This document shows, in pieces, positions 55,034-64,000 of a stretch of DNA of 64,000 bases; within the stretch, counting starts at the first letter, position 1; each line of letters begins with the position of its first letter. The position numbers and the translations under genes were made by a program. Under the pieces are notes generated by a model. The model was not told the origin of the DNA. It saw only the letters and a list, made by a program, of their open reading frames with translations, and did no database searches. Source of the stretch: Trichopria drosophilae (lineage: Eukaryota > Arthropoda > Insecta > Hymenoptera > Diapriidae); the NCBI GenBank assembly GCA_030407085.1, contig CM059584.1, positions 125,211,001 through 125,275,000 on the forward strand. Direction: 5' to 3'.

Positions 55034-58000
55034 TTAGAAGTCCATTACAAATTGTCTCCTGGCAAAGCACGCGCTGACGAAACCAAAAAGGACCTTCAGC
55101 GCACGAGGGTCTGCAGAATGGATCAGAACGGCCATAACATTCTCGTCGGAACAGTTGATCATTATGCTGTTACGACGGAGTCTAGATCTTGAGGGGGCAG
55201 AAAGGGGACAGTCCCACAGGATGTGAGTTAATGTCTCCCTTTCACCCGTATTGCATATCGAACACGGCTCATTCGGGTTGTAGGCGTAGTGAGTACTACC
55301 GACGCAGAGCGAACGCGAGAATATAGTGGCCGTTCTCATCTGTATTTTTAGGCGCAAATGGGAAAGCTGGCAGCGTTCAGGAGCCAGAGTAGCCATTCCG
55401 TCGGAATATTGCCTAAATATTGGGAACTGGATCGATTCCGATAAGAAATAGCGCTGAAGGTCGCGGTTACGCTGAAGAATGGCAAAGGTTTCGCAGGTTG
55501 ACATTATACTAGACTCCCAGTTAGTTGCCGAGAAATCCTCCCATAGACCATCACAGCTCGGCGAGCCGAGGACCGACCTCAGCTGCACAAGCCAGTTCAT
55601 TAGCATATCTGTCGTCCCACCAGAGCTGAGCTCATGCAGCCTGACTAGCCCCGCGCGCGCCAAGCTATTTGTTGGTTGACGCAAATACTTTAGTACTAAA
55701 TTTAACGCTCTACGCACTATTTCGACGGATATTGGATAGAGCCCCAATTCCAGACGCAGAAGATAAGGCGGCGTCGATTTAGGGAGCTTAAGCCATTTCT
55801 TAAAAAAGTCAACCTGTACCGATTCTAAAGAGTGAAGATGGCCGAGGGCCCAACAGGGAGCAGCATACAGCAGGGTAGATAATATGGAGGCCCCATAAAG
55901 CTTGAGGGCAGCACTGGTTGAATCACATCCAGCTGAAGCCATTATAGCCAAGATAGACGCCGTAGCTTGGCGAGTCTTGGCTATAGCATTTTCAGTTGCC
56001 TTCAATCCACTCGCCGATGAGGAGACGATTGTACCTAGATATGGGTAAGTGGTCGCAACTTCCACCTGCTGATTGCCATAATAAAAATTTCTTGAAGAGG
56101 CGTCAAGAGGACCACCTCTTCTGAACACAACGATTTTTGTCTTAGCGATGTTTACAACTAGGCCATTAAGGCTACAATAAGACTCGAGCGCCCTAAGTTT
56201 AGCTCTTAAGTCAGCAGGTGAATAAGCGAAAATCGCCAAGTCATCGGCGAAGAGGAGCATCATGAGGTCGAGCGTAGTTGTGAAGTCAATGCCCCTCAAG
56301 CCCAGGCCCCGACAGTATGTTACGATGTCGGAGATATATAAAATAAAGAGCAGAGGGCTCAAGATTTCTCCCTGAAGAACCCCCTCGGTCACCCTAACTC
56401 GATCCGTAGAGCCAGATGGGCACACGATAGAAGATTCAGCTGAGTCATAGAAGGCCTTAAGCACCCTAACCATTTTGGCACTAATCCCAATGCTATATAA
56501 CTTGTGCCAGAGTTTTGCATGGGGTATAGAATCGAACGCCCTGCGGAAGTCCACAAAAAGGACGTAACACTTAGAGGCTTTTTTCCTGAGCTGGATCTGG
56601 ACAGCTGCATTTAATATGAAAATGTTGTCCTCCGCAGAGCGTCCCCTTCTAAAACCCGCTTGTTCATCTGGGAGTATGTCACGCTGGGAAAGCCAGTTTT
56701 CGAGTCTCACCATAAGCACCTGCGTGAACAATTTCGTGAACGCATTGGTTATGGCGATCGCACGATAATTCTCTGGGTCGGTTCGGTTGCCCTTCTTGAA
56801 GAGCATGAAGAGATTAGCTACCATCCACCCCTCAGGAGGCAGTTCGTTGGTTAAAATTGAATTGAATAACTCCAAAACATAGGAGAACCACTCGCCCGTG
56901 AGTAGCTTCCACGATTCTGCCGGAATACCGTCAGGACCTACAGCTTTACCGGATTTTAATCTCTTCATGCTCTCCCTCAGCTCCTGCGGCAGAATTGGGC
57001 CGTCAAGGTCGTTGTCTAGAGCCCCATAGAATGTTAGTGGCAATGATAGCCTTGGAGGGTAGAGGAGCTCCAGGTGCCCGGACCAGGCCTCCAAGGGCAC
57101 AGGCGAACTACCTAAAGGAGCCCGCCTGTGTCTCCGAACCTCGGACCAGAAACCCTTGGCGTCCCTCACCCCAGCAAAGGCATCAGCTGTACGCGAGGCA
57201 TATAGTTTTTTTGCCACAACCGTTGCGAGTTTAAACTTCTTCTTGGCAGCGAGGTAAGAGTGCTCATAGGAAATCTCGTAGTTATTCGACCGAACGAGAT
57301 GCAGGGCTCTGTTCATAGCTTTTCTGGCGACCTTACAGGACTCGTCGTACCAACGAGGTATAGAGCTCAATGAGTTACTTTTCCCGCCGGAGTAAGTGGA
57401 CAATTTTACTAGGCCTTCCTGCACGAGAAGGCTGAGTAAACCCGAGCAAAAAGTATCGAGAGACGGAGTTTGCGTTGCGTGATTTAAAAAAAGTGCATAT
57501 GGGTTGACTTCGCGTAAACGCTTGACGAGTTTTGCCTCCCCTTCAGGGGACCACGACACTATGTACCTCGGTGCTACGTTAGACGAAACATGAGACATAG
57601 GCGGAGGATTTATACATGTAAGGGACAACGTGGCGACTGCCGGAAAATGGTCTGAGCCTCCACTCTCAGGGCCTATAAAAAAGTCGTTCACCAAATATAA
57701 ATGATTTGCTGAGACCCAGACCAAATCGACAATGCTACGCCCCTTGACATCCAAAAACGTGAATTGCGCGGGTGAATCACTAAGCGAACGACCGTTAAGT
57801 AACACGAAGTTGTTATCGAACATAAAGCTGTATAAACATTTACCGCGAACATTATAACGGCTATCGCGAGTTCGCCTCGCAGGTACAAATTGGGTCTCCT
57901 CGAATAAATTCGGGAAGTCGCATTCGTAGTCGAGGTCACCGGTCCATGAATTGAAGTCTCCTCCCAAAATAATCATACTATCAGGAAATTTAACCGAAAA

Positions 58001-58396
58001 GGAATCAAGAACAAGCTGGAGCGAAGAAAGCAACGACGTGAGATCAGAATTTGGCGGGAAATAGAACGAACCTTGAATTAGAGAAATCGGAAATGATTTA
58101 ATTAGAAGAAAAAGCCAGTGCGAGGAGGATTCAATCAGCACCGGTGACCCCGACGACGGCACATAAGTTGACAAGCCACCGCCAAATCTTCCTCTGGAAC
58201 CTTCACGCGAGGCTGGGACTGAGAAGTTCACTGTACCAAGGTCCGCAGGAAGTGTAGATGGTTCTGGACACCATGTCTCGGTGAAATTCATGATCCTGCC
58301 TTGTGGAAATTTAGACGCCATGGAGTAATTGTGGGGACCGTGAATATTCCAAAAGGCAACAGAAAGCAGAAGGTCCTGCCGACTTGATGGAGCCAC
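55034..58396 (-). CDS. LINE ORF2: endonuclease and reverse transcriptase
   Basis: 1,120 aa with no internal stops. Residues about 10-255 are an APE/exonuclease-endonuclease-phosphatase domain: WNIHG at 16-20, the catalytic-Glu motif ETW at 40-42, GGDFN at 145-149 and the terminal SDHFP at 248-252. It nicks the target DNA. Residues about 480-790 are the reverse transcriptase: KAVGPDGIP, NYRAIAI, GFRRGRS, VDFRRAFD at 615-622, GEILSPLLF and the active-site FADD at 716-719, followed by YLGT. The C-terminus carries CSIC ... HILWDC, a CCHC-like zinc-binding motif used by this group. The intact frame suggests a recently active source. It uses its own RNA for target-primed reverse transcription. Short overlapping frames on both strands here are shadows. 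Confidence 0.95.
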   Translation of the reverse strand: MAPSSRQDLLLSVAFWNIHGPHNYSMASKFPQGRIMNFTETWCPEPSTLPADLGTVNFSVPASREGSRGRFGGGLSTYVPSSGSPVLIESSSHWLFLLIKSFPISLIQGSFYFPPNSDLTSLLSSLQLVLDSFSVKFPDSMIILGGDFNSWTGDLDYECDFPNLFEETQFVPARRTRDSRYNVRGKCLYSFMFDNNFVLLNGRSLSDSPAQFTFLDVKGRSIVDLVWVSANHLYLVNDFFIGPESGGSDHFPAVATLSLTCINPPPMSHVSSNVAPRYIVSWSPEGEAKLVKRLREVNPYALFLNHATQTPSLDTFCSGLLSLLVQEGLVKLSTYSGGKSNSLSSIPRWYDESCKVARKAMNRALHLVRSNNYEISYEHSYLAAKKKFKLATVVAKKLYASRTADAFAGVRDAKGFWSEVRRHRRAPLGSSPVPLEAWSGHLELLYPPRLSLPLTFYGALDNDLDGPILPQELRESMKRLKSGKAVGPDGIPAESWKLLTGEWFSYVLELFNSILTNELPPEGWMVANLFMLFKKGNRTDPENYRAIAITNAFTKLFTQVLMVRLENWLSQRDILPDEQAGFRRGRSAEDNIFILNAAVQIQLRKKASKCYVLFVDFRRAFDSIPHAKLWHKLYSIGISAKMVRVLKAFYDSAESSIVCPSGSTDRVRVTEGVLQGEILSPLLFILYISDIVTYCRGLGLRGIDFTTTLDLMMLLFADDLAIFAYSPADLRAKLRALESYCSLNGLVVNIAKTKIVVFRRGGPLDASSRNFYYGNQQVEVATTYPYLGTIVSSSASGLKATENAIAKTRQATASILAIMASAGCDSTSAALKLYGASILSTLLYAAPCWALGHLHSLESVQVDFFKKWLKLPKSTPPYLLRLELGLYPISVEIVRRALNLVLKYLRQPTNSLARAGLVRLHELSSGGTTDMLMNWLVQLRSVLGSPSCDGLWEDFSATNWESSIMSTCETFAILQRNRDLQRYFLSESIQFPIFRQYSDGMATLAPERCQLSHLRLKIQMRTATIFSRSLCVGSTHYAYNPNEPCSICNTGERETLTHILWDCPLSAPSRSRLRRNSIMINCSDENVMAVLIHSADPRALKVLFGFVSACFARRQFVMDF

Positions 58397-58512
58397 TATA
58401 GGAAGAGTTCTGCGTGCTGATGATGCCGGCGGAGAGGGTTGAGAGCCAAGCCGATGTATGATGGAGTGTTGTGAGACTCGGCAGCCCCTTGAGCTGGTAA
58501 ACGGGGCTGCAT

Positions 58513-59268
58513 CTAGGCGTTTTTTTGAAGAGTGCGGTGGGCGTATGAGCGGGATGTGCTAGGAGCTAACGAAATCGGTTGAGAAGATGGTAAGTCAATT
58601 TCCATACCAGTTGATGGTGATGGCACTTCCGGTATAAAGGAGTCAGCAGCATCCGACCAAACATACCAAACGCCATCGACTCGCACCTTCTGGTACCTGC
58701 GCTCAACCCTTTTTCGGTCTGCTTTGGACTTCTTCACTAGTTGCCTGGCGTGGAAGTCGATACGGCGTTCCCTGGCCGTAGAGTCAGCGTCAATAAAAAT
58801 GTCCTTGCCCAAGAGGAGGCGTTTCTTCTGGGCCATGATGTGAAGCTTGGACCGATAGGACAGTAGTTCAACGATGACAATAGGAGGGTCATTCCGTATG
58901 AGGAAGGCTGTATCGACCACATTGGAAATTCCAAAAACCTCATCAAAAAACTTCTCAACACAGGCAGTTGGATCACCCGAAATTTTCAGTCCGCGAATTT
59001 TCAGATTCTTCTTCTTGATTAACTTGCTCTGGTGCTCCAATTCAGTGGTCAGGTGGGATATCTGGGCATCTTTTTCCTCTAGTTGCAATTTTAACGAGGT
59101 TACCTCACTAAGGACCTCAGTCCTAAGCTCTGAAATCGCGTCCAGGCTCGATTTAGTCGCCGCGTCTACTTTAGCGTCGATTTTGGCTGACAGAGCATTT
59201 ATTATGGTCTCTTGTAAGTCCTTGAGCTTCTTGAGTCCTTGAGAACATTGGACACTTGATACACGCAA
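58513..59268 (-). CDS. LINE ORF1, N-terminally truncated RNA-binding protein
   Basis: The open frame encodes 251 aa, but the first nine (MRVSSVQCS) come from the flanking direct repeat; the element itself begins at Gln10. Residues about 10-90 are coiled-coil, with Leu/Glu/Lys heptads. Residues about 90-150 look like an RRM-type fold (LKIRGLKI ... CVEKFFDEVF ... PPIVIVELL). A basic C-terminal domain follows, with Arg/Lys-rich helices and a VDGVWYVW strand. This order resembles ORF1 proteins of the L1 type, which form trimers and bind element RNA. It stops 116 bases before the ORF2 start. The real start codon and part of the N-terminus are missing, so this copy probably lacks a promoter. Confidence 0.85.
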   Translation of the reverse strand: MRVSSVQCSQGLKKLKDLQETIINALSAKIDAKVDAATKSSLDAISELRTEVLSEVTSLKLQLEEKDAQISHLTTELEHQSKLIKKKNLKIRGLKISGDPTACVEKFFDEVFGISNVVDTAFLIRNDPPIVIVELLSYRSKLHIMAQKKRLLLGKDIFIDADSTARERRIDFHARQLVKKSKADRKRVERRYQKVRVDGVWYVWSDAADSFIPEVPSPSTGMEIDLPSSQPISLAPSTSRSYAHRTLQKNA

Positions 59269-61228
59269 GACTTGATATAGACGCTGCCATTATTTCTCTT
59301 ACGGTCGCTTGGGATAACCCTTTATTATTCAGTAATTAGATATGATAAATTGTATATTTACAATGAATAATTTATAATTTATATGTATGATTTATAATAA
59401 ATATATTTAACCCATTACGCCCACGAGGTCACTTTTTTCAGAGTTCTCCAGATGGGATAAATTTGATCCTCAAAAATGCTTAAAAACATGAAATTGTTAG
59501 ATTTTTATCGACCTTTCATATCCAAAAATTAGATACAAAAAAACATATTATTACTAAAAAATGAGTTTAAATGTAAAATATACAAAATTGTTGGCGGTTT
59601 CATCCGACAGTGGACAAAATTAACTTCAACTTCCTTCTACCTTATAAATTAGTCTCAAGATGATTCCATAATGGGCAGTTGATACGAAACGAAGTGACAA
59701 AAAAAATTTTTACATTTAAACCCATTTTTTAGTAATAATTTTTTTTAATAATGGATACCACCATTAATAAGATCGATAAACAATCTATCAATGACATGTA
59801 TTCAAAAATTGTTGAGGCCCAAATTAATCCTATCTAGAGAACTCTCAATGAAGTGGTGACGAAAGTGTACGCGTAGGCGTTAGTGGATTAAATAAGCAAT
59901 TTCTTCTGAGTCTGTCGATAGTCTAAAAACAAAAAAGTAACTGACTCCAGTGGATCGTTAATCCAATACTATTCAATAAAATTTGTTGAGGCTATATGAA
60001 ACTAACAACGTAATTTGGAATCCCGGATTGCCTAATGAGGACTGCTACTACTTATTATAGTAACGCGTGTATTTCGGAACGCAATCAATTCATTGAATTC
60101 AAAAGAAATTTTAAAATTAAAGCAAATTAAAATGCCGGAAGTACATTAAAGGGAATTTCAATTGATCGACCTATCGAGGTAAAAATAAAAGTTGCTATTA
60201 TTCCGTTTAAAAAATGGCTTTAAAATTCTTAAATTCCCGTATATATGCAAGCTTCCCGATTTAATCAAATAAATTTTTTTCTATTAGTAAACATAACGTT
60301 ACTTATTTTCACATAATTTTATTTTTAATATAATATATTATATAAAATAATATTCCCGAAAATCTGCTAAACTTGTTCAGTTACGTGGTACTTGTCAATA
60401 ACACCCAAAGGTTAGTATGATATCATTTTCATCTCCTATTTTTATTTCATTTTATTTGTTTTCGTCTCTAGTTTGGGTGTCTCGAAATTTGTATTTTTAA
60501 ATTTACTATACTATCCGTTTAATATTGAACCAGATATACATTAAATTTAAACTCGATTTTAACAATGATTTATATGGCTTCCTTAATTTTTAGAATATTC
60601 AAATTTGTTATTGGGATATTCGTTTTATCGGCTTCTAGCGATATATTGGTTTGCAAAGTTACTTATAGAGGGAAGAAAGCCGAGAGCATCTTTCAATGAT
60701 TATTACTGATCCGTGACCACGTGTTCTTTTCCAATTCGAAAAATCATCTATATAAGTTCAAAATCGATGACAATTGATTTCATTTTGTAGACGAGTCAAG
60801 ATCAATATTATGTGTTTTATCACTTTATTTTTTAAATCTAATAACGGTATCAACACAGCCATGCATTTACTTTTAGTAAAATCTCTTCCGGTTAAGAATA
60901 TAATTTCTCTTCGTTAGTAAAGTGAAATTGCAAAGTGGATACTTATAAATTGAACTCGAAGGATACACAATCAATCTAAGCATACTGCATTTGAAAGATT
61001 TATCAATTATATTTTGTAAATTATTAAAGGTATAGACAATATCTTGGACAAACGAACGTCTTCCTAGCAAACCATTCTTCACTCATTGGGTAATCTAATT
61101 CCACTATAAAGTCATGTTTTAAAAAATGAAGTGAACAATTTCCTGATAAGGAATATTAACCGATGTTTTTCATAAAAATCATTACGATAATAATGCATTA
61201 TTGATGTTAAAAATCAATTATTTAAATA
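59242..61228. repeat. 1,987-bp direct repeat, right copy
   Basis: Second copy of 52485-54471, starting right at the truncated 5' end of the LINE. The two junctions share the bases AGAACATTGG at the start and TTTAAATA at the end. Outside the repeat the flanks differ at once (T versus G before it, TAG versus CTT after it). It contains the duplicated MITE and a copy of the same 69-codon frame (60873-61082). Confidence 0.95.
59411..59887. mobile_element. piggyBac-like MITE (right-copy instance)
   Basis: The same element as at 52654-53130, copied together with its surroundings; TTAA is on both sides (59407-59410 and 59888-59891). Confidence 0.75.
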
Positions 61229-62320
61229 CTTCATTAAATCTGTCTCAATCTGTACAATAAGTATTTTGGTATATTAATTACCATCAGATAGAATCTGAAT
61301 ATAAAAGTAAAATTAATAATTTTGATGTTAAACCCTGCAACAGATTATAAACTCAGACGCGGTAATTATCATATTTTTCAGCTTCTCGATTTTTTGTATA
61401 GCCGTAACTTTCATCAAAGTTCGCAATATATACTTAATTTTTTTTATTATATAATTATTTGTTTATTGTGTATAAGGACCGCGATACCAAGCATTTAATT
61501 TAGTTCAAAATATTAATATTAATTATGACGATACTTTGCCGTAAAGATTAATTGTGATGCAATCCATGTTAATTTGATTTCCCTAGACTTTTTTATTACA
61601 CTGAACATTTGTTCAGGTGTATATTACAGATTCCAATCAAAATAATTGCAACAATTAATTATTAAAATGTATATAAATATAAAATTTAAAATTTGTAAAA
61701 TATTTTTAATATAATTGCATATTAATTTTTCATGGACAGGTTTGCTTATTATCTCACCAATGAACAATATGTATATGAATATTTATCTTAGTTGCGTGGT
61801 AACTAAAAAATCAAATATTTAAACTCGCTATTTATTTAAACGACCATTTAAGTTACTGATAAGATTTAGCAGCTGTCATTTATTTTAACATGATATACAT
61901 TACTCGCGCCATTTAATAGTAACTGGAAGAAAAATTGCCTATATTATATTTGCCTAACTAGTGCTGGAATGATTTTGGTTTCGTAGTGATCTTTTGTTTA
62001 AGAACAAGACAAAATGTAACCATCCTCAAGCTAATGCAAAACCAACCAATTTCAATGTTGAATATGAAGGTTTAGATTTATCTACTGAAAATATTGGAAT
62101 TTTTTTTGCAGAAGAAGTCTAACCATTTCTATAATATCCGCAATATTTAATACAGTAGTAAGAAAATCGTTGTTTGTTTGACCCAGAGAGGAACTCGGTT
62201 TAGCAAAACTAGAATGGTTTATAGTCAGCCAGTTTCTGGATAGTAATCTGTATTTAAAACTGCCCAGTAATTAATGTCTCGTTTTAGACAGTAACTAGAA
62301 TGTTATACAATAAAGTAACA
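61229..62320. other. AT-rich unique sequence, no gene accepted
   Basis: No supported gene or repeat. It is the DNA to the right of the duplicated segment and should adjoin 52485-54471 directly in a chromosome that lacks the LINE. Confidence 0.4.
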
Positions 62321-62325
62321 CGGAG

Positions 62326-63276
62326 AAAAACTGGGTAAAACCTAACCTGTTACTATAATTACTCGATTCGGTGACTTAACCTCAAAACTTGTTCACTTGC
62401 ACTCTTATATTTCATATTCTCTATTGCTTTTCTTGAACGACTCGAAATGCCAGAATTCGGCGTAATTTCAACGAAAAATTTTGTTCTATGCATTTAATAT
62501 TTCGATTTACGTGGCCATCTTGAACTTTAGGTGGGGAATTGAGAGCATTTTTCAAAATATTTCCAGTAGAACAAAAATAGACTGGTACTAGCTAATATTT
62601 GGACAGTATTGTATCGGTATACTACTCAATTCAAAACCGTGAAAAACTTACTATTTTGATCAATAAATGAATAACTGCTGGGTCGGTGAATTTCATCTTA
62701 TTCACTGCATAAACACCGAAACGCATTCGAGTTTCACTCATTCTAGCAGTGAATCATTTTTTGGCACTGCTTTTCAGTGGCTTCTTTTTCACGGTGGCAA
62801 TCAGTGACTATTCACTGAGAATAGTAAATTTTCACTACTACAAATTGAGAGAGTAGTATTTCAGCAACTGGCTAATTTCTCTGCCCAGGGCCGATAATTT
62901 TGTCACACTGAGATAATGGATTTACTACCCAAGTAGTAGGGTCAATTACACTTTTTAAAACGATTTAGTAAATCGTGTCGATAGCGTTGATTAGTTTTAT
63001 TTATGACTTAAAAAAACTATATGACAGTACTGAAACAATATTAGAAAAAAAACGGGAGGTGGGCGGACTTCTGTGTTGAACTCAATCAGAAATCACCATG
63101 AATATAGTAGGAAGCTGGTTTTATAAATTTTGATAGATGGTGTAACCATGTTAAAATTACAAGCAGTAACAAATATTAATTCATTGAAATTACTAATTTT
63201 TTATTGCATTCGCTACTTTTGTACTTACTACTTTTACTAACGTAGTTGGTATTACTAACCATTTTTTCCGTGTGAA
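62326..63276. mobile_element. Probable MITE with CACGGA ends
   Basis: The left end CACGGAGAAAAACTGGGTAA and the right end (reversed) CACGGAAAAAATGGTTAGTA are imperfect inverted copies. The interior has a TACTACCCAAGTAGTA palindrome (near 62936) shared with 35769-35948 and 48241. It also has a cluster of CAGTGA/TCACTG motifs between 62690 and 62850. No target duplication is clear, so the extent is tentative; two adjoining elements are also possible. Confidence 0.45.
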
Positions 63277-63414
63277 TTTTTATTATCTTTTTTAGATTTT
63301 TCTCACTTTTAAGTGAACTAACGAATAAAAAAAAGACAAATATCATTTAGGTTTAGGACGCAATACATGTTCCCGGAGATCTCGTCGGGATAAGTTTGAG
63401 AAACATGATTTTTC

Positions 63415-63644
63415 GGTGCAGGTCGAAATACCGACAAAATAAAAAAGCCGACAGGTCAAGAAACCGACAATCAAAAAACCGACAGTCAAAAAACCGTCAC
63501 TTCAAAAAATGACTGTCCGCTTGTCGATGTGCCTAATTTGTATGTGTCAGCTTTTTGACTGTCGCCTTTTCGATTGTCGGTTTTTTGATTGTCGGTTTTT
63601 TGACCTGTCGGCTTTTTGATTTGTCGGGATTTCGACCCGCACCC
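63415..63644. mobile_element. MITE built of CCGACA repeats, 9-bp target duplication
   Basis: A 230-base inverted repeat. The ends read GGTGCAGGTCGAAAT and (reversed) GGGTGCGGGTCGAAAT. Each arm is a row of short units CCGACA(A/G)(T/G)CAAAAAA, in one orientation on the left and the other on the right. It is flanked by TGATTTTTC on both sides (63406-63414 and 63645-63653). A 9-bp target duplication is typical of Mutator-like elements; 8 bp (hAT/P type) is possible if the last C belongs to the element. Non-coding. Confidence 0.85.
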
Positions 63645-63653
63645 TGATTTTTC

Positions 63654-64000
63654 AGCAAAATATATTTTAAAATATGCTGAACGATTTATTTTACTTGGTT
63701 TACCTTTCTTATAGGATAAACATTTTTATGCCATCATTGTCATAACCCATCAAAAAATACTAAATGCGAAAATTGAGTTTCACTAGAAGCTCTAAAGCTT
63801 TGTAAGCTCGTAGTAAACTTGTTGCGGTCTTGTTTTCTGTGGAGGGATAGAATAAAAAAAAACTTGGTACAATAAAAAAATTGAAACTCTTTTCCAAAAA
63901 CAATAATTTTTGTCTTCTCGCATTCCCATTTTTCGAAAAAGTTATTCTTGTTTTACTCTTGTCAGACATTTCCTACATCTGAAGCCACTTTTCCAAGATA
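63654..64000. other. AT-rich sequence at window end
   Basis: No supported gene. The - strand frame 63760-63969 (69 codons, Lys/Phe/Leu-rich) has no domain signals. Confidence 0.4.

Larger units (their letters stand above)
54472..59241 (-). mobile_element. Young non-LTR retrotransposon (LINE), 5'-truncated
   Basis: A 4,770-base element on the - strand. The 3' end lies at 54472, with a short TACTACTAC-type tail instead of a long poly(A). ORF2 is intact (58396-55034). ORF1 (58513 to the junction) is cut at its 5' end by the junction at 59241/59242. The 3' untranslated region (about 560 bases) contains an (AT)n run. ORF2 has an APE-type endonuclease, a reverse transcriptase and a C-terminal Cys/His motif, and no RNase H. 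This places the element in the broad Jockey/CR1/R1 group; the clade is not resolved. G+C content is well above the host DNA. The 1,987-bp direct repeats abut both ends. Confidence 0.9.

Noticed and set aside
55479..57939. Several shorter frames within the LINE ORF2 region
   Set aside because: Shadow frames of the intact ORF2.
63415..63644. CRISPR-like array because of regular short repeats
   Set aside because: Units are in opposite orientations in two arms with terminal inverted repeats and a target duplication, in a eukaryotic context; this is a MITE.

Overview
This is a eukaryotic window, most likely from an insect with an AT-rich genome. It has spliced genes with GT..AG introns and very long non-coding stretches, with no operons or bacterial ribosome sites. 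It also has many fold-back (MITE-like) DNA elements with TTAA or TA target duplications, a non-LTR retrotransposon (LINE), a Penelope-like element, and GT and AT microsatellites. A BEN-domain protein of a type I associate with insects, and the repeat spectrum, point to an arthropod. The species cannot be named from the sequence alone.

Gene content is sparse. The best host gene is a six-coding-exon + strand gene for a BEN-domain protein (20937-25833). Its splice phases join perfectly at every intron and give about 364 codons. It is head-to-head with a small three-exon acidic protein gene on the - strand (20640-19802), about 300 bp away, so the two probably share a promoter. A well-formed first coding exon for a single-pass membrane protein starts at 29456 on the + strand; its further exons were not found. 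Two weaker isolated candidate exons lie at 36269-36383 (-) and 40841-40976 (+).

The rest is mostly repeats. From left to right: fold-back elements (1.0-2.7 kb, 6.5-7.5 kb, 14.5-15.3 kb), a LINE 3' relic with poly(A) (9.6-9.99 kb), and a piggyBac-like fold-back element (16.7-18.0 kb). Next come a remarkable 500-bp array of A plus 15 C with exact 16-bp period (19.17-19.67 kb), GT repeats, more fold-back elements (25-34 kb), and a 5'-truncated Penelope-like element with 13-bp target duplications (41.55-42.58 kb). A small element carrying a hammerhead-like motif follows (43.74-43.96 kb), then large inverted repeats at 44.6-45.9 kb and 48.56-50.26 kb, the latter with another MITE nested inside.

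The most striking structure is at 52.5-61.2 kb. A young, nearly complete but 5'-truncated LINE (54472-59241, - strand, ORF2 of 1120 aa intact) is bounded exactly on both sides by a 1,987-bp direct repeat with no difference in the parts I compared. This looks like a LINE insertion with an extraordinarily long target-site duplication; an assembly artefact must be excluded. All coordinates of repeats come from reading by eye, so inner boundaries may shift by a few bases.
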